Notes under the pieces: model-generated
The model's database searches: none
Told to the model about the DNA's origin: nothing
What the model saw: only the letters and a program-made list of their open reading frames with translations
Part shown: positions 34,653 through 47,458 of the stretch, piece by piece
Numbering within the stretch: position 1 is the stretch's first letter
Layout: the number at the start of each line of letters is the position of its first letter
DNA from: Stramonita haemastoma
Lineage: Eukaryota; Mollusca; Gastropoda; Neogastropoda; Muricidae
Assembly: GCA_030674155.1 (NCBI GenBank)
Contig: CM060327.1
Location: forward strand, 16,374,802-16,438,801
Reading direction: 5' to 3'
DNA: 64,000 nucleotides
Made by a program: the position numbers and the translations under genes

Positions 34653-36282
34653 TTAGGTCTAATGCAACTTAAACCTGCAACCAGATCTAGCCAGTACTCT
34701 AGAGAACTGCACAAACGCAGTTGTCACATTTAACACATTTACACAGACAACAGCTTCATCAACAGGACTTGCGTAAGTTTCTACTATGAACATTTACAGC
34801 AATTACCACAATTGCTGTAGATTTGAAAGCTGAACGTCTAGTACTTGCAGCAGAGAACAACAAATGTTTTCACTAGAAACAGCAGCGCCACAAGGTATTG
34901 TAGTTTCAGTGATGGATGATATGGTCGCCAATATTGTGTCTGTTATGATATTATTGGTTTATCTGTGTTCCTGTCGTATTTTGTGTTCGCATGTTTCATG
35001 TTATAGCTGCTAACTGTACAGCTAACAGTGACATCACCATTGATGAGTCTGGTTTATATATTGCATTTGATATTGTTCGGTGCAGCAACTACTAAAATCG
35101 GGATGAAGGATATCCACAGAGAGAAAAAGCAGTAATAACCAAAACGTACACCATACATCAGATGACAACAGTGTCGACAATAGCAGACTGTTCTGCCATC
35201 ATCCTCTGTAACTTACATCATGGCTATGAAGTGTGCCATAATTACAGCTGACAGAAATAGCTCCCCCCTTTTGACCATCGAACCTCCAAGAGCTCATGGA
35301 CTATTCATAGCCATCTACAATAGCCTACGTGTCTGCTTCGGGACTGTAACTGGAACAAAAAAAAATGTTCTCTCTCATCCTCACCCTTTCTCTGCAATCT
35401 CAGACACCCTCACCCTGATAATCACGGGACATGATTGGATGGCGCCAGTGTCATTGTTAGTGCTGGTCCAATCAAGTTCAAAGACGGGATCTTTTCTCCA
35501 GTCACGTGCTTCGCTGCCTGCTGACTATGGTATGATTCAGTCTGCATGAGCCCTAGGTGTAGTACGCTTGTGGTGGCTTGGATGCTGTTTGTCGTCCCAC
35601 AACAAGTTCTATCATATTGTGGCAATCTGGGACTGGTCTTCTAGTTTATAAATTTTCTCTTCTCTAGTATGTGCCATGAAGTGTTCAGTCTGACTACGCG
35701 TACTGTTGCTTCCATACTAATTGTTTTTGATTCAATGAATCTGTAGCCATGCCAACATATCATCATCCTAACTGCCAAAGGAAACACTAAATGGTGTCTT
35801 CCATGAGGCCTCTAGGTAGCCACAGGAGGCCTGTAATTGGTACTTAGTCCCTTCTCTAGTAATAAGTGATGGCTGTTTTGATTTGATAGACAAAGGGTGC
35901 TTCTAACTGAGCTCTGAAATGAAGTGGGTAATAACTTCATTATTCCGCCAGACAGAATAATACATTCACCTTAGGTTAGTGGTAATCATGATATATTTGT
36001 TTCTGTAGTTTTCTATACTCCATAAATCTTCAGTCTTTACCTTACAAAATTATTTCATGCACCAAGTAGAGTAAGCTTTTAAAGGGAAAAAAAACTAAGA
36101 CCACCCACCAAAACAGGTCACAAGAGCCACCAAATAAGCAATGTTTTCACGGCTTTTGCATCTGATGGTGAAAACATACAGAATATTCTAAACTGATCCA
36201 CTTAGACTTATTACACAGTCTAGCAACAACCAGACCACGTAATACAGAAACACCATGTTTGTTAAATAATTCTGGAGGGGTG
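34653..36282. other. Unassigned, low-repeat spacer
   Basis: The cleanest 1.6 kb of the window. A 109-codon plus frame at 35220-35549 starts with ATG and has mixed composition, but nothing recognisable and no supporting signals. I see no gene I can support. Confidence 0.5.
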
Positions 36283-36480
36283 GTTTAGTGGTTAGTATGT
36301 TGAGCTCATGACCTACAAACAAACCTGGGTTCAAGCCCCCACCAGGATGTCAGTTGAAGGGATTATTCTCATGGTGCTAAAACATCACTGACTCCACAGC
36401 CAGGAAATTCTTCAAATGAAGATATTAATCAAGGCCCCGGGCCCCGCGTGCTAACTTTGGTAGAATGTCTCGTACAATTG
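36283..36480 (+). mobile_element. tRNA-derived SINE (distinct head)
   Basis: Head with A box tggtttagtgg, a cat-type anticodon position (gagctcatgacc) and B box gggttcaagcccc. The body has acatcactgactccacagcc and gaagatattaatcaaggccc, which resembles the SINE core start. The tail is not resolved. Confidence 0.7.
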
Positions 36481-36884
36481 ATCAACCCCTTATATCTTTT
36501 GGGAGAGTGAGCTATTTGGGCCTGTAAGAACAGAATATTATGAGAAAACCACATGCACACTAATGCCATGCAACAATGTCAATTTCCCCCATTTTCAGCT
36601 CCTCTCAGCTGCTAATCATTCCATCCCATCCCAGCCTAGCTATGGACAGCTGGTGCTATTCATCGTAGGAGCTGACCAGGCATGGACTAGGCAGTTAAGC
36701 ACTTTTGACTGAGTGATGCTGGATTTGTGCACTGTATATGTTTAGATTATTCATGAAGTAGGAATGCAGCTACTTGATGGTGTGCAAAAAAACCAACAAA
36801 AACAGTTGAATACACAAAAAATATCACTATTAGTATTCGTTGACTGACTGACTGACTGACTTATTCTTTTACTTATACAACTTT

Positions 36885-37212
36885 ATGTCACAGCAGATTT
36901 CTCTGCATGAAATTCGGGAGAGCGTGTCGCCACAAGTGCAGCACCTCCTCCTTTTTTTTCTTTTTCGTGTCTGCAATTGTATATGTTTTCTTATCAGAGT
37001 GAATTGTTTCTATATACTTTTGCCAGGGACGAACCCCCTTGTTGCCGTGGGTTCTTGTACGTGCGCTAAATAATGATGTGTAACACACAGGGCCTCGGTT
37101 TATCGTCTCATCCTAAAGACTAGCACCCAGACCACCACTCATGGTCTACTGGATGGGGAGAATGTTTTGGGTCCAAACGGGATTCGAATCACCACACACT
37201 CTGACCCAAACT
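36885..37212 (-). mobile_element. SINE-F, near full-length
   Basis: The 3' module is at left (tatgtcacagcagatttctc ... gcgtgtcgccacaagtgcag). The body has cttgttgccgtgggttcttg and cggtttatcgtctcatccta, and the B-box complement is gggattcgaatcacc near 37180. Confidence 0.85.
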
Positions 37213-37840
37213 TCTAGATAATTATTTACACAAAGAAATTTACATCAATAACTACACCATATGTGACGCTCCACTATGAAATAAATCACTTTGCACTTCA
37301 CTCACTTTACTCATAGGAGCCATTAGGTTGGTGGGGGTGAAGCTGCCTATTTGAGATTTTGACTGATTATAAAACTATAGCCATTACTCTATCTTGTACT
37401 GAAGTATCAAGACAGAATTCTGTTTCCTTTTGCTTTAAAAATTCACTTGAAAACGCTCAAGCCCTCATTCTGATCATTTATTACAATGCAAAACTTGTCA
37501 ATTTCTCATTTTGCCACTTTCTGCAGTCTAACCGTTTCAATTTGTTATAACTTTTCATAGAATCGTCTGATTTTCGATCTTTTTCTATATTGAATAGCTT
37601 TTTATTGGCAATTAATAATGTGTTAACAACTTAAAAGGGACCTTTGGTGTTTCAACCTCACAGATATCACAAACAGGCACGTTCCTTTTTTAGCACAAAT
37701 AAACCATGCATAACATGACATCTTAATTCTGATGCAAAAAAAACCCAAGAGACTTGTCTCCCCTATTTACCTGGGAGTGGTTGTGTAAGCATATTGAAAC
37801 AGCCAACTGTGTTGACCATTTCATAGTTCTTCACTGATCA
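37213..37840. other. Unassigned spacer
   Basis: AT-rich, nothing recognised. Confidence 0.5.
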
Positions 37841-37844
37841 CAAG

Positions 37845-38118
37845 CCGCCGCTGTAGTCTAGTGGTTAGGGCGTTGGACTCGTAATCTAAAGGTTGCGGGC
37901 TCGATCCCAGCTTTCGGCTATGGCGTTGTGCCCTTGGAAAAGGCATTTTACGGCTATTTTTTCACCCCACCCAGGTGTAAAAGGGGTACCAACCTTGCGA
38001 TACACTGGCGTCCTATCCAGGGGGAGTCTGTGACTCTCAGTCGCTTAACGCCACAGAAACCGGGATAAGCACCGGCCTGATAAGCCTTAGGCTCGGGACA
38101 GACTTTAACTTTTTTTTT
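37845..38118 (+). mobile_element. SINE-D, full-length tRNA(Thr)-like SINE
   Basis: A box tagtctagtgg (37854-37864) and B box ggctcgatccc (37898-37908). Between them, gttggactcgtaatctaaag forms an anticodon arm with CGT in the loop, so the head derives from a threonine-type tRNA. The body gcgttgtgcccttgg and aaggcattttacggc is a pattern common in invertebrate SINEs, and the end is a T-run after gggacagactttaac. Only one copy was seen in this window. Confidence 0.9.
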
Positions 38119-40011
38119 CACTGATCACTGCAGAATGAGTGAAGATTTAGCAGCCTCTGAGAGTGGCGATATTGCCATCATTATTTTGTCTGAAGAAGCA
38201 AGTAATACCTTACCAGTGCACTTCTCAGCAGTGTTACAAATACCTTGTTGTAAGCTGATTTGTTCTTGGTTTTTAATAGGTGTTTGATTAAGAATTAGTT
38301 TAAGCCAGATGCTGTTGATCTTTACAAGAATAAGAATCTAAATGAGACTATGGAAAAATGTGAAGCTTTTTAGTCTACATCGATAGATTTTGTTATTTAA
38401 AAAGGCTTAACGTATCGATTGTTTGTGAATTTGAAATAAAAGTGAAATAATCCTACACATTTTTTGAGTTAACGGTCTGGAAATCCCCCAGAGTTCTACT
38501 TGCATTCTAATCAGAACTGGACCTTTCACATATAAGTCAAAGCATTAGCAAGTGTATGGTTGCTGTTCTCTTGGAAGAGAGTAAATGTGACATGGTATGA
38601 AAATAGGATTTAATATACATGAAAGAATTGAGGGCAACAGGAAAAAAAAGTCTAGCATAGATAGGAGTATTCTCTAGTTACCAAACAGTTATTGAAGTAC
38701 AGAGGAAAACAATAAAAACAAAGACATGCATGGCTCCCTACTGCTGGGACATGCTGTCCTCAGGGGGACAGTCAGACCACAGTTCACAAAGAGGAACCAT
38801 TTGCAGAAACAAAATCATCACACGAGTGGATGGGAAAACACAGTAAATAACTCTGTACCCTGAGGTACCCTAAAAACAAGAGAACTGGGGCAATGTTTAT
38901 TCTGGCTGACTGATATACACTTGTATGTGTTATAAAGGTGTAGTAGGAACTAGCCTACCTGAAAACTGTGCGTCTGTGCCAAACGCAACTTTGATGTATT
39001 CTCAAGTCTGGTGTTGTCCTTATGATATGCTCAAATAAAATTTAACTATTGCTGTTGCTCTAGTTACTGGCATCCTTACACAACAAATGATGGCAGTCCC
39101 TTCTGTGTATCTGCTGCAACTGCTGTAATGCCATCGCTGCGATAGTTTTGCTGTAGAAGAAATTCTTGATAGAAGTAATCATTTTTCATGAATTGTTTAT
39201 ATGTCTGCTGTTGTAAAGTAATTAAATGATTTGGTAAAGATCTCATCTTTGGTACTTTAGCGTTGTTCTACCGTTGCACTTAAGTTTAGAAATTTAAGGG
39301 ATGGTAGGTGTACCCTGAGTGAGTGAGTCAGGAGATGTTCAGTGTGGGTGATCCCCAGGGTGTAAAGCTGGGGAATGTGCAATAACTAAATTGTTTTAAT
39401 CAACTGTACGTGTTTCTGCATTTTCTGGGCACGGGTGATGATAAAAAAGAAATAAAGGCAAACAGAGTAAAACCCAGTGACTTAATTCCAAACCTAGCTA
39501 GCTGGTTCTTTTCAGAACTGTCACTACTTTTTCCTTAACAGTAACCATAGAGCAAAAAAACTCCAACAAATCTGTGATTTGATGACCCCTGTAACCCTGG
39601 TCATATGATATCTAGGGCGTAGATATCAGGGTGCCTTAGGTCTTGACAGTTTTTTCCCTGATTTTGTTATCATCTGCTATGGATGGATATTCTTCAGAAA
39701 TGTTCTTCACAGCATCATACAGATATCATAATTTTGATTTTTTTTTTTCTAAAAGTGGCGGTATAGTGCATAATTATGCACGTTTAATTAGCCTGAGCGT
39801 ATCAAAAGAGCAATATTGCTGAATGTTTGAAGAAAAATATGAAAAAAACAAAATCTTGTTAACAGCTCTAGTGTTTATGGTTATTTTTGCACTTTGAAGT
39901 TTGGAGGTTCAGGATCAGTGAGACTGTCACTGGATAGAAGCTATACGCTCCCTACCCAGACTGTAGCTGTATCACAATATTGAATCATTTTTTTTATTGA
40001 TTTAATAAAAT
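38119..40011. other. Unassigned, low-repeat spacer
   Basis: No SINE or long microsatellite. A small hairpin-capable ctgtcctcagggggacag lies near 38755. No gene I can support. Confidence 0.5.
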
Positions 40012-40275
40012 ATATATTCTTTTACATCGAGGATAATACAATAAGCAATCGTTGTTTTTTTACAACCAGTCCCTGTGAGTTTGCAGTATTGTAAATGTCA
40101 TCTGTTCCCACCGGCACACGATGGCATACTCTTACAAAAAGCGGAACAGGATTTAACTTGTGCGCAAGATGTTCTGCCTGGGTTCGCACACAGGGCCTCG
40201 GTTTATAGTCTCGTCCGAAGGACTTTTGGGGAGAGTTGAGTCAGCACTGATGTTAACACTGATGTTAACCTTGAT
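40012..40275 (-). mobile_element. SINE-A lacking its head
   Basis: The 3' end is tcttttacatcgaggataat and the core is ggcacacgatggcatactct. It ends at gatgttaacactgatgttaa, a small internal duplication where the tRNA-like head should begin. Confidence 0.88.
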
Positions 40276-40524
40276 CAAGGGCTAAGTCATCACTGATATC
40301 ACTGTGTGGCTGGGTAGGTCCTAGCCTTGTCTGTGTTTTTGTAGAAAACGTCAAACAGGCACTATACAGCTACTCTGAAAATAGCCAGCATCGGTATTAG
40401 CTCTCTCCTGGCTGTCTTCCTCCTGAGAGATTAGGAATAACATCTCCTTGTGGATCTAAAACCCTAAGCGTGCGCACGAGAGTGGTAGCATGTGCAGAGA
40501 TTGAAACAAATTTATTTAGAACAA

Positions 40525-40615
40525 AGTCAAGGTTAAAGTCAAACTTTTATTTTCACATGGCATATTGAATAAGCAGTGCAATTGCTCCTTTCTATCAAGC
40601 CATCCATCTAAGGAA
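40525..40615 (-). mobile_element. LINE-tail family H
   Basis: aagtcaaacttttattttca then catggcatattgaataagc and caagccatccatctaa; same arrangement as at 905-1005. Confidence 0.7.
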
Positions 40616-40689
40616 AACTCAAATATGCATATGTAAGAATACACATTTTAACAAATTAGGCCATAGAAATGGAACAAACAGAAAAAATT

Positions 40690-40852
40690 CTTTTTTAAAA
40701 ACACACCTGCCAAAGAAGAAAGGAACACACAAAAAACACCACCAAACCTCCATCCCACCAAAATACAACAAACCAAAAACCCCAAAGCACATAAAAATGC
40801 AAAACCAAACACAAAAACCACACACCTTTAACACACACACACACACACACAC

Positions 40853-40907
<55 letters not shown>

Positions 40908-40935
40908 AGAGAGAGACACACACACACACAGGCAT
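40690..40935. repeat. G-poor A/C block and (CA)n
   Basis: An A/C-rich, almost G-free segment (about 40700-40830) runs into CA repeats to 40930 with a short gagagagaga. Confidence 0.88.
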
Positions 40936-41109
40936 ATTTTATTTTAAAGCTGTTGAAATCATGTTAGCTAATTAATGTTGGTGAAATGATTGATGTTGTT
41001 TTATTTGCTTTTTCCCCTTTCTTTCTTTTGTTGGCTTTATTGTTTGCTAGGGATTTTCTGCTTTGTTTTTTGTTGGTTTCTTGCTTTGTTGTTGTTTTGA
41101 TTTTTTTCT

Positions 41110-41200
41110 TTTCTTTAGATGGATGGCTTGATGGAAAAAAGCAAATCGATGCTTACTCAATGTACCATCTGGAAATAAAAATTTGATTGATTGATTGATT
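41110..41200 (+). mobile_element. LINE-tail family H with (TTGA)n tail
   Basis: gatggatggcttgatggaaa, then actcaatgtaccatctggaa, then ataaaaatttgattgattgattgattgac as the tail. This is the clearest plus-strand copy of the 3' end, with an AATAAA-type signal just before the tail. Confidence 0.75.
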
Positions 41201-41202
41201 GA

Positions 41203-41236
41203 CACCACACACACCACCACCACCACCACCACCACC

Positions 41237-41268
<32 letters not shown>

Positions 41269-41275
41269 CAACAAT
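41203..41275. repeat. (CAC)n then (CAA)n trinucleotide array
   Basis: caccac at about 41211-41250 followed by caacaa to 41273, directly after the family H tail. Confidence 0.96.
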
Positions 41276-41449
41276 AGCAACTAGAAACGTACAAAAAGAA
41301 CAACAGCCAAAACAGATGAACATCAAGCCTGGTATGTAAGTAAAAAAGAAAACATCTGTAAATATAAGTACACAGTGCCCTACTTAACATACTAAGGCAG
41401 AAACACTATGAACTAGATACTGGTCAAGCTTGCCAATATGTATCGAGTA

Positions 41450-41600
41450 TACAGTACAGTACAGTACAGTACAGTACAGTACAGTACAGTACAGTACAGT
41501 ACGTAAGTAGTACAGTACAGCTACAGTACACAGCACAGACAGACAGCACAGCACAGCACAGTACAGTACAGTACAGTACAGTACAGTACAGTACAGTACG
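41450..41600. repeat. (ACAGT)n pentanucleotide array, two blocks
   Basis: acagt repeats at 41450-41502 and 41559-41599, each ended by acgtaag, with a cagcacagac/agcaca spacer in between. The duplicated terminator suggests duplication of the whole block. Confidence 0.96.
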
Positions 41601-41639
41601 TAAGAGAATACAGAAAAGACATCGGCAAACAAAAAGAGG

Positions 41640-42276
41640 CAGCACTCCTGTGAAATCTATCCCACCTTACTCAATCAGCCATGGAGTCAGGTGACAGGAA
41701 ACAGGAAGCCGTCTCCGAAGGGGATGGAACAAGGACAAACACTGACCCTGGCCCCATTCTGCTGTACCCAACTTATCAGGACAGATACAGGAGGGGAGGG
41801 GGGTAGAGACAGAAAGGTGATTGAGAGACATTCCTTGTTCTTTTTATAGCCTTGAAGCAGACACAGCAGCCGTTATAAACGGCTTAGACCTGGTGATAAA
41901 CCTGTGCTGGCGCCATTGCCTCACTGAAGAGAGAGACAGAGCTATTTTTGTTCAGCCCACTTCAAGAGAGTCATCACAGCCATGCTGTAAAATAAAAGAG
42001 ATGATGCCAGAACAGTCTGGAGCTAAAGTTAAGGTAAAAAGATAAAACAGGATAGTTTAGTGATAGTTATGATAATAATAATAAGTTGGAGTATCTTCTT
42101 ACTTTTTTTGATCCTATGTTACCTTTTATCAATAGTAACAATTAAAATAATTTCAAGACTTAAAGATTACTTTGTTATCTCAAAAAGCTCTCTGCAAAGT
42201 ATTTCCTTTATACATGAGAAATACAGCCGTGTTGCCTCTTCCCAAGGCAGTTTATTCATTCTTCAGAAGTCAATAG
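41640..42276. other. Unassigned spacer
   Basis: No recognisable gene or repeat apart from short ataataata. Confidence 0.5.
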
Positions 42277-42350
42277 TCACCTTGGCGCTGTGGTCATCGC
42301 GTTGGGTTTCGGGCTGGTAAGTGGCAGGTTCAAATCCCATAAGATTTATT
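42277..42350 (+). mobile_element. tRNA-derived SINE head
   Basis: ggcgctgtggtcatcgcgtt and a perfect B box ggttcaaatcccat give a tRNA-like 70-mer. Downstream ggccggttcctacctatag may be the body. It is not called a tRNA gene because the 3' acceptor strand is not paired. Confidence 0.6.
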
Positions 42351-42882
42351 GGACTCCGGCCGGTTCCTACCTATAGTGAGTTTGCTACAAGCTCAATCTG
42401 AAAATTCAAGAGACATAACTGATAATATGTGCTACATTCATTTTACTAATGCAATTCCGAGTATTGCTCAAAATGATGCATTCCAAATGGACTTCTGAGC
42501 CTGAGGATGAGACAAAGCAAATCAGGATATGGGCTTGGGCGGAGAATTTGAAATGAGCGGTGTGAAAACATCATCAGAACAAGACTATCACAGAAGACGG
42601 GGCAGCAAAATAAAATCTCCACAAGCTATTTTCTCCATGAAAGGCCAACAGGGATCAACACTGCAGGCCACGTCATTATGCTGCCACCAGCGCAAGGGGA
42701 GAACAAGACAAATCTGTCAGCTGATATTTCTCTCCCGAGACTGGGCGCTGTGATAATATTGCGTTATTGGTGCTAATGGCTGGCGTCTTCAAGTTTAATC
42801 AGCACTTGATGGTGAATTTTGATCAATGCATTTTAGATGAGTGGCTGCCAGAATTGGTTTTAGTAATAATATTAACACAAAG

Positions 42883-42899
42883 GCACACACACACACACA

Positions 42900-42942
<43 letters not shown>

Positions 42943-43037
42943 TCACACACACATACATACACATGCACATACACACACATTTACACAAAAACACAGACAC
43001 ACAGACACAGACACAGACACACACACACACAGACACA

Positions 43038-43072
<35 letters not shown>
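42883..43072. repeat. (CA)n compound microsatellite
   Basis: CA with catacaca, cagaca and tcaca interruptions; frames are repeat translations. Confidence 0.95.
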
Positions 43073-43074
<2 letters not shown>

Positions 43075-43079
43075 GTAAG

Positions 43080-44403
43080 CACGCATGCATGCATGCATAA
43101 GTACACAGAGGCAGGGCTGAAATGCTCCACAGCGCACAACATGAAAACTGGAGTGTAACTGACTTCCTATCAATCTAATTTCTGTGTATATTAAAGATAA
43201 CATTATCAGTATTTAGACACCGTACCCGCCATGCCAGCAGCTAGGAGAGATATTGACACGTAGCTCCCTGCCTGCATGCTGTGATCTGGTTTGGTCTACC
43301 GCTGATTACCTTTCACACACCCTATCAGCAACCGTGATAGCTTAGCCCCAGAATCTTACTGGGTTAAACGCCTACCCTGGGTGAATTATCATCTCTTTCT
43401 TCCTTTAAAAGGTTTCTTTCTAATCCCAGGGAACTCCCAGTGGGTATGCAGGCAGTCTGGAAGCCAGTGCACTGATTATCATGCATGAGACCGGAGTAAC
43501 AGAGGTCACCAGCCAGATACCTGGTTTTAGGGCATATTCATTAGTCTGATAAGGATTGTCATGGGAATGTTGGGAAGGTTTTACGGTAAGGTAGGCTTTT
43601 GATCGCGTCAGTGACATGATTTATGGCTTAAGTATTGGCATTTATAAAGTTGAGATGACAATATTAGGAAGGTAAGGGTAGTATCGTGACTGTGTTAGAG
43701 ACATGCTTTTTTTTACGGAAAAACGATTGATTTGATGGGGATGGTGATAAGAAAGTTAGAAATATGACAGTGTCAGAGACATGCTTTAACGACATAACAA
43801 TGGGTCTTATGAAGATGATGCTTAAACTGTTACCAAAGTTCAGATAGGTTAAGTGTCATTGACATTTTTTATGGCATAAAAATGACAGGTCTGGTGAGGA
43901 AGATGGAGGAAATGTTAGGAAGGTCCTCTGTTGGGACTCAAGCCCTTATTCTCCTAGCTTTTCTTTTAAACAGGAATATGGTTTTAGTAAGTAAGCCAGA
44001 ATACGAGGTAACTAACAAAGCTTTCCATGATGCCATCAGTCCCCCACAGTGTCTTGTTCAGCTTTTAAATGGTGTTCAGTGGTGTCTTTTCTGAGCAAGC
44101 ATACCCAGGTCACCACCTTCTAAGCCCCCTAGTAGTGACAGTATTAGCTCAGTCGCGGAGCCAGACTAAGAGACGCCCATCTGAGGTGGCGACCACCACA
44201 ACGTTTCCCCAACGACCGTCTCCTATGAACATCTAATCCCGAGGCTCTGATACAAACTCACCACAGGCATAGACGTGTATGGGGAAACTGAAACTGAGGT
44301 CACCATGATGGCAGAGCAACTGAAGCAACCGAATTGGAAATCATGTTTTTTCATTGCACGATGATCAATGACGATGAGGTGAGGACTTGTAATGCTGCTG
44401 TTA
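43080..44403. other. Unassigned spacer
   Basis: Contains a loose tandem of similar phrases at about 43575-43890 (gtgtcagagacatgcttt and variants: gcgtcagtgacatgatttat, gtgttagagacatgcttttt, gtgtcattgacattttttat), about 85-105 bp apart. It is an old minisatellite-like series. No gene. Confidence 0.5.
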
Positions 44404-44840
44404 GGGAAGGACGGTGGAAGGATGGTTAAGACTTTCACCTGCCAATATGTAAACCGCGAGTTTCTGGGTTCGTACCCAGCCTCGCCCTTTCTTCCCAGTG
44501 TGACGAAAAAATCGAACTGAACGTCAAAGTCATTCGGATGAGACTAGAAACCAAGGCCCCGTGTGCGTACGCACGCAGAACATCTTGCGCACAAGTTAAA
44601 ATCCTGTTCCGCCTTTCGGAAGACCAGGCCATCGTGTGCCGGTAGGAGCGGATGACAAAATTATATAAAAAAAACAGCATGCACACAAGCGTCGTGTTTA
44701 GACACCATCCCTGGTGAAAAAAATAAAATAATAGGTAGGCGCTGCACTTGTGGCGACGCGACCTCCCCGAGAAGAGCAGAAGAGCAGCCCGAATTTCACG
44801 CAGAGAAATCTGCTGTGACATAAAGTGATATATAAAAAAA
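44404..44840 (+). mobile_element. SINE-B, near full-length
   Basis: Head acggtggaaggatggttaag with B box ggttcgtaccc, then the same order of core and 3' module as the copy at 1206. The two copies differ mainly by scattered substitutions and a few single-base indels, so SINE-B is probably the youngest family here. Confidence 0.92.
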
Positions 44841-44869
44841 AGTCCGCAATCTTTAAGAGTATGCCATAG

Positions 44870-45160
44870 GGCTAAATCCTATGCTTTCTATTATAACATA
44901 TCCCGGCGTGAACTGGACCTGAGGGATACAGACACCTGCAGTGTTGGTCAGGTAGTTTGAGCAACACTCCTAAAATCGCGTCCTCAAAGTCAATGAAACT
45001 CAACTGTCTTGACAACGATGCCATAGGAAACTTACTATGAGCAGGAAGGAGCAGGCCGAAGTGGATAAAAAAATCCCTGTCACTATCATGGGATTCGAGC
45101 CCGCGACTTTCCAGTCCCTCGGCAGCGGCGCAAAACACCGAGCCAAGGCGGCTGGCTGTT
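44870..45160 (-). mobile_element. tRNA-derived SINE (distinct family)
   Basis: The minus strand reads ccagccgccttggctcggtg (A-box side) and a B box gggctcgaatccc (plus gggattcgagccc near 45089). The body extends left to about 44870. On the plus strand it yields GFEPATFQSL, a peptide often mistaken for protein. Confidence 0.65.
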
Positions 45161-46194
45161 CTTTCTATCTTGTCCAGACTTTAGTTTCCTTACCATCTTG
45201 TTCAAACTTCAGTTTCGTTACAAATCTTGTTCAGACTTTAGTGTTCTTACCATCTTGTCGAGACTTCAGTCATTGTGCCTACATATTGACTACAAGTAGA
45301 CAGGAAAGTGGCAGGAGGAAGTTTCCATTCAGACAGTACAATACCAGTGGCGGTCTCTGGAGCAAAGCTCTGTCAGCCAACATGGCGGCCTGTCTTGTCC
45401 CTCATCAGCACTACACAGAAGAGCAAGGAAAGGTAAACTTACAGGAAAGTGAAAGTCATGTCAAGGCAAACAGTGGCTGGGAAATCTCAAAGGCTGGAAT
45501 ATGAGTTAAGTTTTCGAGATCTGAACAAATATTGAGAAGTCATGGGCTTTAACTATAGACCTTTGCCCTAGATTTAACGTGGGTACTCACTTAGGTCCTC
45601 TGCAAATCTTTTCAATCAGACTGTTTTGTAAGATTCAATAAGTGAAGGCACACAACCACTGTTTGTGTTGCACTTTGACTAAGACCATGGAGTCATGTAG
45701 GTAATGGGTGGGTGCAAAGTTCCCTTGCCAAATCAATGTCCGTTGAAACGAGTTGGTTGCTGTAGGGGCAGATAGTAGAGTCTGTGAAAGATGGGTTGGT
45801 GTCTTTGTTCTTCCTAGAACATACAATCTTTTGTTACTTATCATAAATCTGTCATCTATGTTTCGTGAAAGAGCACATCAGGTAAGGGGAAGGCTAAGTT
45901 GGCATAAAGACACGCAACAAGCTGTTTGAGCAATTCTTATATTGTTATACAATATTCAGTTTGATCATATCGATACTTCAGCATGCATAGTTTTCCCATG
46001 CATTTCAAACGTATAATTCCCCATGGCGATGTCAGTATGAATATCATCCCATCTTCTAAAAATCCTGTGCTAGAATTCCTTCCTTTCTGTCCCTTCTTTG
46101 TTCTGCCTTGTTCCTTGTCTTTGCTGTAACCCCTTTCTTGTTTTAGTATTTACCTTCTTGGTCCATTCTCCTGTATCTTTCTAAGGAGCTCACA
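45161..46194. other. Unassigned spacer with a short 36-bp-type tandem
   Basis: At about 45165-45275 phrases like cttgtccagactttagtttc, cttgttcaaacttcagtttc and cttgttcagactttagtgtt repeat about 35-40 bp apart (three to four units). Nothing else recognised. Confidence 0.6.
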
Positions 46195-46292
46195 GAAAAC
46201 TCACTCTCAGCAGAAGCCAGTCGGAGTCTGAGAAGATCCTATGATTTTTCTGGGGTTTGAACCCACAGATTTCTAGTCTGGCACCTATCTGT
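46195..46292 (-). mobile_element. tRNA-like SINE head fragment
   Basis: ggggtttgaacccacagatt is a B-box complement; agtctggcacctatctgtgc follows. It lies back-to-back with the next SINE-F. Confidence 0.5.
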
Positions 46293-46690
46293 GCTCTAGA
46301 GGTAACATGCCTGCCTAGCAAGTCCGGGTCAGAAGTGTGTGGTGGATTGATCCCCGTTTGGGTCCAAAGCTTTTCTCCTATCCATTAAATCATGATTGGT
46401 GTCTGGGTGGTAGTCTTTTGGATAAGAAGATACATCGAGATCCCGTGTGTTACACAAAATTATCTAACACACGTAAAAGGACCCACGGCAACAAGAGAGT
46501 TTTTCCTGATTTTTTTTTAAAGAAAACAAGCCACTTGGATAGAGAAAAAAATACAGGTGCAGGTGGAAAAGAAAAAAGAATTATGGATGGCGCTGCTCTT
46601 GTGGCTATGTGCTCTCCCCGCGAAGAACAGCCCGAACTTCACGCAGAAAAAATATGTCGTGACATAAAATTGTATAAATAAAAGACTAAG
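46293..46690 (+). mobile_element. SINE-F, near full-length
   Basis: The head gctctagaggtaacatgcct and cctagcaagtccgggtcaga leads to a B box ggattgatccc, then ctatccattaaatcatg, ggtagtcttttggataag, ggcaacaagagagtttt and the 3' module (ggcgctgctcttgtggct ... acttcacgcagaa). Confidence 0.88.
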
Positions 46691-47458
46691 ATAAATAAAC
46701 TCACTAACCACTCTGCCATGGCGGGTAGCCATGCTGAAAATTTTGATTGACGAAAAAAACAAAGGTGACATGATATTTGAATAGAGCTACGTATTAATGT
46801 TCTTCAGATTAAGCTGTTTTGAAAATATTCCATGAAACGTAAGATATTGAAGCAAAGTGAGAAGTATATTTACTGTGAATAATGAAGAGGTAACTGCCGA
46901 TTGTCTGCTGACTGGAGTATTTCAAATTCAAAATTAAATACTTCATTATCTCAAAGACTCGGACATTCAGGCATGTTACAAGCCATGCATAAAAAAAAAT
47001 CCGTAAGCATGTAAACATAGTATCACGGATATACATACCTCAACAAAGATTCCATAGCTTCAGCTGCGAGTTTTGAACAGAAAAAAATAGTATGGCATTT
47101 CATACCTCTGTAAATTGTGAAAAGTGCCATATAGTTGAAGGTGTACGTGTAAATAGTCTTCCTAAACCTGTTCGTCCTTAACTGGCGTTATTGTAATCGT
47201 TTGCTTTATTTCTAGTGCACATTCCGATTTGCATCTTGAAATAAAGAATTATTCATAACCATTTTGCACGAAGGGGCAATTGCTGTGTATCTGATGTGTA
47301 CAGTATTGCTTAAAAGTTAGTTTAAACACAAAAAACCCTTTACAGCTGCAAGCGTATCAGTAGACTAGACACGACAGTACATAAAAAGAACAACACAAAA
47401 TTGACAACGTGAGAATAATCATCTATGAATATCTTTACACAAAACGTGAATGTATATG
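46691..47458. other. Unassigned spacer
   Basis: AT-rich; no gene or repeat recognised. Confidence 0.5.

Noticed and set aside
37845..37915. Possible tRNA-Thr gene
   Set aside because: A and B boxes and a CGT anticodon arm are present, but the acceptor stem does not close and a SINE body follows without a gap.
41821..42045. 74-codon mixed-composition frame
   Set aside because: No domain, no splice or promoter evidence, and a length expected by chance.
45037..45504. 155-codon frame containing GFEPATFQSL
   Set aside because: The peptide is the translation of a tRNA-like SINE head in antisense; the rest of the frame includes a short tandem of cttgttcagactt phrases.
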